Translations under genes and position numbers: made by a program
The notes under the pieces: model-generated
Seen by the model: the letters and a program-made list of their open reading frames with translations, nothing else
Databases searched by the model: none
What the model was told of the DNA's origin: nothing
Assembly: GCA_030638185.1 (NCBI GenBank)
Contig: DAOWFD010000091.1
Span: 1 to 18,745 of the forward strand
Direction of reading: 5' to 3'
DNA: 18,745 bases
From: Candidatus Aegiribacteria sp.
Lineage (GTDB): Bacteria > Fermentibacterota > Fermentibacteria > Fermentibacterales > JCC-6
Part shown: positions 13,830-18,745 of the stretch, one piece after another
Layout: the number at the start of each line of letters is the position of its first letter
Numbering within the stretch: position 1 is the stretch's first letter

Positions 13830-14879
13830 TCAGAACAGCTCTCCAAGCCCCATCTGTATACCCAGCCCCTCGGGGGATTTGGCGAAATCTACCCTGAGAG
13901 ATCCACCACCTGGTAGAGATATTCTTGCTCCCACGCCTCCATCCAGGTGGAATCGATTCCATCGGCAATCATCCAGGTGATCCGCCACCTGACCGGCATC
14001 TCCGAAGAGGACCAGGGATAAGTCCATTGTGTTGTTCTCATCAATTGCGAAAGAGACTATCCTCTGTCTTAATTCCAGGTTACCCAGCAGAGCCCAGTTT
14101 CCTCCGAATCTTGCGTCGTTATATCCTCGGAGCCCTGAACTGCCTCCGAGTGAGGGTAGAAACGAAAACGGCGTTGAAGTCGTTCCTAAATGTCTTTCAA
14201 CCTTTATCCGGAACGCAGGGGTTGTAGAGCTGCCTATGGGCGTGAATACTGCGAGTGCGCATTCCGCACCGGAATATGAAATGTCGCTTCCCATCTGCAT
14301 GTCGTATCCCGCCGATACGTAACCGTTCATAAGAACAGGAAAGGACAAGTACCCATTGATAAAAGGACCAGCCGTCCAGGTTGAGCCGTATTCATCCGTC
14401 GGCGACTGACTCCAGAGTTGCTCGTTGGATCTGTTGTATACAGTGGAATGTCTGCAGAGAAGGCCTCCTGTCATGACAAGACCCGAGAGGGGACTGAAAT
14501 TGTAGGAACCGGAGAGATCCTGTATTTCAGCACTGTAGTTTACATAAAGCTCGTTATTACCTCCGTTGCCCCAACCGAAGAATTTTCTGTCTCTGCTTAC
14601 ATTGTAACTGGCGTTCACTATGACTAACCCATTGCCTGCGGGAAACAGAAGCTTTGGCTCGGCGGATATGCTTCCATCGGTAAATACGTATGCCATTGTG
14701 CTAAAACTAAAGGGTTTGTAAGGGGTTATCATGTTATGGTTGACAATCCCTCCTATGAGTACACCGGAGCTCGAACTGTAACTAATTAACGGAAACACCT
14801 TCCATGCGTGAAGGGGAATGGCACAAAATAGCATGATTAGAATGATTATGGTTTTTGTTCTGTATATCATGATCTCCAT
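13830..14879 (-). CDS. Omp85-type (bacterial surface antigen D15) outer-membrane beta-barrel protein without POTRA domains
   Basis: The 349-aa product (or 346 aa from the ATG at 14870, which has a close-set GGAG) begins with a signal peptide ending in AIPLHA. The mature part is alternating, aromatic-rich beta sequence from the first residues, with no room for POTRA domains. The C-terminal half carries Omp85 barrel hallmarks: SGLRGYNDARFGGNWALLGNLELRQRI (the LRGY-type lid-loop region), VLFGDAGQV, and GGVGARISLPGGGSLRVDFA. It ends in Phe, as outer-membrane barrels do. Such short forms may act in secretion of a partner or in outer-membrane or lipid handling. It is first in the probable operon with add and xdhC. 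A nucleoside-uptake role is only a guess from context. Confidence 0.75.
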   Translation of the reverse strand: MEIMIYRTKTIIILIMLFCAIPLHAWKVFPLISYSSSSGVLIGGIVNHNMITPYKPFSFSTMAYVFTDGSISAEPKLLFPAGNGLVIVNASYNVSRDRKFFGWGNGGNNELYVNYSAEIQDLSGSYNFSPLSGLVMTGGLLCRHSTVYNRSNEQLWSQSPTDEYGSTWTAGPFINGYLSFPVLMNGYVSAGYDMQMGSDISYSGAECALAVFTPIGSSTTPAFRIKVERHLGTTSTPFSFLPSLGGSSGLRGYNDARFGGNWALLGNLELRQRIVSFAIDENNTMDLSLVLFGDAGQVADHLDDCRWNRFHLDGGVGARISLPGGGSLRVDFAKSPEGLGIQMGLGELF

Positions 14880-14956
14880 TCGGACTGAATAAAATATACT
14901 GTACCTGTTCAGGAATGAATAATTATATTAAACTGAATATAGAAAGTGGAGGTCTC

Positions 14957-15664
14957 TTGAAAACACCTTTGATTGTCGTTCCCACCTACAACGAGGTAGA
15001 GAATATAAGAAACCTGATTCCGGTTCTCCTGGATCTGCCTGTAGAGCCCGATGTTCTAGTGGTAGATGATAACAGCCCTGATGGAACAGGAGATGCTGTC
15101 CAGGAGTTCGAGTCAACCGGCAGGATACATCTTCTTAGCCGCCCGGCAAAGGCAGGTCTGGGACAGGCATACATTGCCGGTTTCCAGTGGGCGCTGGAGA
15201 TAGACGAATTCGATCCGATCATCCAGATGGATGCTGACTTCTCGCACAATCCTGAAAAGGTTGTAGAACTGGTGGATGCCCTTAAAGAATATGATCTTGT
15301 AATAGGTTCGCGATACTGCAGCGGTGTCAACGTGGTGAACTGGCCTCTATCAAGGCTTCTTCTCTCCTGGTTCGCAAACAGGTATACAAAACTGATAACC
15401 GGACTGCCTGTGGAAGATGCCACCGGTGGATTCAAGGCATTCAGGAGAGAAGCTCTTAAGAAGCTTGATCTCACTAATATTAAATCTGACGGTTATTCGT
15501 TTCAGATAGAGGTTACATACAAGCTTTTCAATTCGGGCTGTTCGATTAAGGAAGTACCAATAATCTTTGTTGACAGGCACGCAGGCACTTCGAAAATGAC
15601 TAAAAGCATTGTATGGGAAGCTGTCTGGATGGTGTGGCACCTTCGTTTCCCATGGCTGTTTTGA
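14957..15664 (+). CDS. Polyprenol/dolichol-phosphate mannose synthase-like GT2 glycosyltransferase
   Basis: The TTG at 14957 is chosen because GGAGG lies four bases upstream and the protein then starts MKTPLIVVPTYNE, like its family. An ATG at 14915 in the same frame would add 14 unlike residues and has no spaced ribosome-binding site. The 235-aa protein has the GT2 motifs VVPTYNEVENI, VLVVDDNSPDGTGD, IIQMDADFSHNP (the DxD), VIGSRY, DATGGFKAFRR and DGYSFQIE. It lacks C-terminal membrane segments, so it is a soluble Dpm1-type enzyme that transfers a hexose from a nucleotide sugar to a polyprenyl phosphate at the cytoplasmic membrane face. The sugar is not determinable. The propeller-protein gene starts 15 bp after it. 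Confidence 0.88.
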   Translation: MKTPLIVVPTYNEVENIRNLIPVLLDLPVEPDVLVVDDNSPDGTGDAVQEFESTGRIHLLSRPAKAGLGQAYIAGFQWALEIDEFDPIIQMDADFSHNPEKVVELVDALKEYDLVIGSRYCSGVNVVNWPLSRLLLSWFANRYTKLITGLPVEDATGGFKAFRREALKKLDLTNIKSDGYSFQIEVTYKLFNSGCSIKEVPIIFVDRHAGTSKMTKSIVWEAVWMVWHLRFPWLF

Positions 15665-15679
15665 GAGGTTTCTACTAGA

Positions 15680-17929
15680 ATGATAGCATCTTGCCTTGCT
15701 CTGACGATCATTAGCAGCATTTCCTTCAACTGGGGTTTTGAAACATCACAGTCTTACCTTTTCTCAATTGTACCGGACGATGACGGAAGCATTTGGTGTG
15801 CGACTGCCGGGGGAATAATCCATTACGATCCGGAAAACGGCTGGCTGGACAGTCTTTCGTATCCTGATCAGATGCCCTGGATAAGCGCCACAGATCTATA
15901 TTTTGTTAATTCTCTTATGTGGGTCGCTACAGGTGGAGGCGGTTTAGCTCTTTTGCAGGAGGATAGTACCTGGAAGGTTTTCTCCTCTTATGAGGGTATT
16001 CCGGGTTCCGGATACGTCTATTCTGTTTATAGCGCTGGGGGTTTTGTATGGGCCGGTACCGATGGCGGGCTATCGCGCGGGAATACCGATGGTTTCATAC
16101 CCATAGATTCCGATCTCACAGGCGGGGCTTTCACTGCAACTAAGGTGACAGATATCGCGTGTATCGATAACACGATGTACCTTGCAACCGACAGGGGAGT
16201 ATACTCCCTTGATCTCAGTGGAAGTATTTTTAATCCCGAATCCTGGACAAGCTATGAAGATTCAACGCTGGCCCTTGGAATAGACGACATTTACATAACA
16301 TCCGCCGATTCCGTTTTCGGATATGGTTCCGGTGGAGTCTCGCAGATGATTGGTGACAGATGGATACGACTGCTGGATTATTCCGCCAGCGCTGATTCGG
16401 TTGTAACCGGGTTACTTGTTACGGAAGATGGTCTTATCGCGGCATGTAAGAAGGTGCTACTGTATAATAGTAGCGGAAGCTGGGAACTTTACGGATCCGA
16501 ATATCCATTCGAAAGCTATGCATCGTGTCTCAGCGAGGTTTCTGACAGAATATGGTGCGGTTACGGTTTGCGTGATGCGAACTGCAGAGACACAGGCAAA
16601 GGACTCGGTTATCTTGATAATGGAACCTGGGAAAACCTTCCCGTTCCGGGAATGGGCGGACCAAGCTGCTACCAGATGGCCCGGGATGAAGACAGGGTAT
16701 ACCTGGGCAGTCATCGGGTCGGTCTTATGGCGTATTATCCCGACAGCGGCTGGACGATGTTTAATAAATATACAACTGACATGCCCCATATCCTCAGAAC
16801 CTACTCTGCAGCCAGATCAGGTTGTTCCGGGATATGGACAGGCAGTTACCACTGGGGTCTTACTTGGATAGATGACAGGGGTACCTATTCCATGGATGAC
16901 GATACGATAATAACCTATGTATCCGATTCGCTTTCAGGCGTCTCACCTGAAGTAGTCCAGATTGTTTCGCCCCTCTTAAATAATCAGGTTGTAATGCTGA
17001 CATCTCAATGCGGAGCCCTGCTGGTCGCTCAGGAGGCGTTCTGGCAGACACCAGATGAGCCCAGCGGGATCGTTGCAGTGTCCGGTGAGCCTGAGGAGGG
17101 AAGCCTTCAGTGGACTATAAGAACGGAAGAAGATGGTCTTGCGAGTAAAAACATAAAAATGCTGTTTCCGTGTGGAGATGACAGTCTGTGGATAGCGTTT
17201 GCATCGGAAGGGGGATGTCAGCTTCTGGTAAATGGGGGAGATCCTATGGATAAATCCTCGGATACATTGTATCCTGGATACGGTCAGGCATACAATACCT
17301 CCTGGGGACTTCCCTCGAATCGGGTTTTCTGCTTTGCCAGGAATACTGACGGAGAAATTCTGGCTGCAACGGGAAACGGTATATGTCGTTGGAATGGAAG
17401 CGTATTTATTGAGATAGCCGGAATTGCAGGATCGGTCAAAGCCATGCAGGTGGACAACAACGGAGTGATCTGGTGTATGACTGAAGATGCGATCTACAGT
17501 GTTGAAGGAGCGGATATAACCGAATTCACAAGTTCAAATTCAATCTATATTCCAACAAACAGAGCGGAGAATGAATTCAGTTCCTTCAATCCTGAGGATG
17601 GAACGGTGTGCTTTTCATCATTCATAGGCCTGTGGTCGATTTCTTCGCAGCAGAATAATGTGGAAAGCCCGGATTTGCTCTTTTACCCGCAACCTTTCCT
17701 CCCAGCCGAGGAAGAACTGCACATTGTATGGTCGGGACCAGATGAACGGATCGAGGTTAAATTCTTTTCCCTGACAGGACAATACCTGGGCTTTGTTCAG
17801 GCGGACAGCTGGGAAGAATGGACCTGGGATGGAACACTCGATGGAGGTTCTCTGGCCAGCGGCGTTTATATCATGCTTGTTGAAACAGACAACGATGTAA
17901 TCATAAGCAAAATTGCAGTAGTAAGATGA
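15680..17929 (+). CDS. Large secreted two-component-type beta-propeller protein with FlgD-like C-terminus
   Basis: The 749-aa product starts at an ATG after GAGAGGT and has an N-terminal hydrophobic signal (MIASCLALTIISSIS). About a dozen Reg_prop-like blades follow, each with a small-residue/aromatic W-x-(A/G)-T-x-G core: SIWCATAGGIIHYD, LMWVATGGGGL, FVWAGTDGGLS, MYLATDRGVYSL, VYLGSHRVGLM, IWTGSYHWGLTW, ILAATGNGICRWNG and VIWCMTEDAIYSV. This suggests two propellers side by side. The last about 75 residues are a FlgD/T9SS-type domain (VKFFSLTGQYLG, SLASGVYIMLVE, KIAVVR). No kinase or DNA-binding domain is attached, so this is not a hybrid sensor but probably a surface or periplasmic scaffold. 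Its stop overlaps the next start (ATGA). Confidence 0.8.
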   Translation: MIASCLALTIISSISFNWGFETSQSYLFSIVPDDDGSIWCATAGGIIHYDPENGWLDSLSYPDQMPWISATDLYFVNSLMWVATGGGGLALLQEDSTWKVFSSYEGIPGSGYVYSVYSAGGFVWAGTDGGLSRGNTDGFIPIDSDLTGGAFTATKVTDIACIDNTMYLATDRGVYSLDLSGSIFNPESWTSYEDSTLALGIDDIYITSADSVFGYGSGGVSQMIGDRWIRLLDYSASADSVVTGLLVTEDGLIAACKKVLLYNSSGSWELYGSEYPFESYASCLSEVSDRIWCGYGLRDANCRDTGKGLGYLDNGTWENLPVPGMGGPSCYQMARDEDRVYLGSHRVGLMAYYPDSGWTMFNKYTTDMPHILRTYSAARSGCSGIWTGSYHWGLTWIDDRGTYSMDDDTIITYVSDSLSGVSPEVVQIVSPLLNNQVVMLTSQCGALLVAQEAFWQTPDEPSGIVAVSGEPEEGSLQWTIRTEEDGLASKNIKMLFPCGDDSLWIAFASEGGCQLLVNGGDPMDKSSDTLYPGYGQAYNTSWGLPSNRVFCFARNTDGEILAATGNGICRWNGSVFIEIAGIAGSVKAMQVDNNGVIWCMTEDAIYSVEGADITEFTSSNSIYIPTNRAENEFSSFNPEDGTVCFSSFIGLWSISSQQNNVESPDLLFYPQPFLPAEEELHIVWSGPDERIEVKFFSLTGQYLGFVQADSWEEWTWDGTLDGGSLASGVYIMLVETDNDVIISKIAVVR

Positions 17930-18745
17930 TTTCTATTAGACAGATCGAACCCGGTGACAGGAACGGATGGACGGATTTTGTCCTCCGCTCAAATAACGGT
18001 ACAGTTTTCCATTTACCTGATTTCCTGGATTATCACCCGGAAGACAGATTCAGGAACCATCACCTTATCGCTGAAAGTAACAATGGTATCGTATCCGTAA
18101 TTCCGGGCGCGTTGGCTGAAAGGGAGGATGGAATGTGGTTCAGATCCTATCCGGGCGCCTCCTACGGCGGACCGGTATTCAACGATTCCCTCGGTCTGAG
18201 TAAAATCGAAGGAATAGTAGACGAACTCATATCTTATTGTAGGTCTCAGGGACTCCGGGGTATTGAAATGACTCCTCCTCCAACAATCTATTACCGCAGA
18301 CCCCATAACTACCTGGAATTTTCCCTTGTAAAACGTGGATTCAAGTACAGGAAGAGGGAACTGACAGCGATAATTGACCTCAGCAGACTTGGAGAGGAAC
18401 TCAGGCTTGGTTTTCGTTCATCCGCTCTGAGAGGCGTAAAGAAAGCAGTCAAGAGTGGTGTAACAGGTGAGGAAAACCCGGATTTTTCGCTTTTTTATCA
18501 TGTACTGGAATCCAATCTACAGCAACGTCATAATGTCAAGCCCACCCATACGCTTGAGGAGCTTGAGACTCTCCGGAACCTTCTGGGGAGAGACCATATC
18601 AGGCAGTTCATTGCATTGAATGATGGAGAGGTTCTTGCGGGAATGGTGATGTTCCACTGCAATCCAAGGGTTACGCTTGCGTTCTACATTTCCCATGACC
18701 AGGAGCACCAGGCCCTCAGACCGGTCAATCTGGTCTACATGGAAG
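17926..18745 (+). CDS. FemAB/GNAT-like acyltransferase (partial, runs off the window)
   Basis: The ATG at 17926 overlaps the stop of the propeller gene (ATGA). The frame is open to the window end, giving 273 residues. It begins MISIRQIEPGDRNGWTDFV and carries features of FemAB-like double-GNAT proteins: VFHLPDFLDY (the usual SxFQSxxW position), SYPGASYGGPVF, GLRGIEMTPPP, FKYRKRELTAIIDL, RSSALRGVKKAVKSGV (the basic N-R-R-I-K-K-A-like helix), and GEVLAGMVMFH in the second GNAT fold. Relatives add amino acids to peptidoglycan or cell-surface polymers, or act in exopolysaccharide systems. The substrate is unknown. It is cotranscribed with the GT2 and propeller genes. Confidence 0.8.
   Translation, partial: MISIRQIEPGDRNGWTDFVLRSNNGTVFHLPDFLDYHPEDRFRNHHLIAESNNGIVSVIPGALAEREDGMWFRSYPGASYGGPVFNDSLGLSKIEGIVDELISYCRSQGLRGIEMTPPPTIYYRRPHNYLEFSLVKRGFKYRKRELTAIIDLSRLGEELRLGFRSSALRGVKKAVKSGVTGEENPDFSLFYHVLESNLQQRHNVKPTHTLEELETLRNLLGRDHIRQFIALNDGEVLAGMVMFHCNPRVTLAFYISHDQEHQALRPVNLVYME

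Noticed and set aside
14880..14956. Divergent promoters between the barrel gene and the glycosyltransferase
   Set aside because: TATACT/TATATT-like boxes exist on both strands but no acceptable -35 at proper spacing could be assigned. A promoter must lie here, but I cannot place it.

Overview
The window looks like a piece of chromosome from an anaerobic, Gram-negative-type bacterium. It has a complete oxygen and nitric-oxide defence operon typical of strict anaerobes, an outer-membrane beta-barrel protein, many signal peptides, and very large secreted beta-propeller proteins ending in FlgD-like domains, as is common in the Fibrobacterota/Chlorobiota/Bacteroidota group and related candidate phyla. 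The phylum placement is inference from gene content. No rRNA, tRNA, CRISPR array, transposase or phage gene was found.

Layout: (1) 1-6966 is a secreted-protein region. It holds the start of a leftward secreted protein, a small two-repeat secreted protein (242-871), a gene-poor stretch with an 11-G tract lying inside a possible promoter (924-1324), a secreted propeller-like protein (1325-2602), and a giant M23-peptidase/FG-GAP/discoidin-like/FlgD-like protein whose reading frame (2604-6857) is cut by one in-frame TAG at 3123. A strong hairpin at 6939-6966 closes the region. (2) 6977-11205 is one tightly packed rightward operon: perR, rubrerythrin, desulfoferrodoxin, a truncated ferritin, a second ferritin-like diiron protein, the flavodiiron protein FprA and the flavin reductase-rubredoxin fusion Hrb. 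A near-consensus promoter whose -10 overlaps a PerR-type palindrome precedes it. (3) 11231-14879 is leftward: a POTRA-less Omp85-type barrel, adenosine deaminase and an XdhC-like molybdenum-cofactor chaperone as a probable operon, then a small secreted cysteine protein that looks frameshifted. (4) 14957-18745 is rightward: a dolichol-phosphate-mannose-synthase-like glycosyltransferase, a large secreted two-component-type propeller protein, and a FemAB/GNAT-like protein that runs off the window.

How the genes work together: the defence operon forms a self-consistent pathway. Hrb passes NAD(P)H electrons through flavin and rubredoxin to FprA (O2 or NO reduction) and plausibly to rubrerythrin (H2O2) and desulfoferrodoxin (superoxide), with PerR as peroxide sensor. 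The leftward operon suggests purine nucleoside use, although no xanthine dehydrogenase is present here. The most unusual signals are the single amber codon in the 1,417-codon surface protein gene, the poly-G tract between candidate -35 and -10 boxes, and two damaged small genes (ferritin and the cysteine protein).
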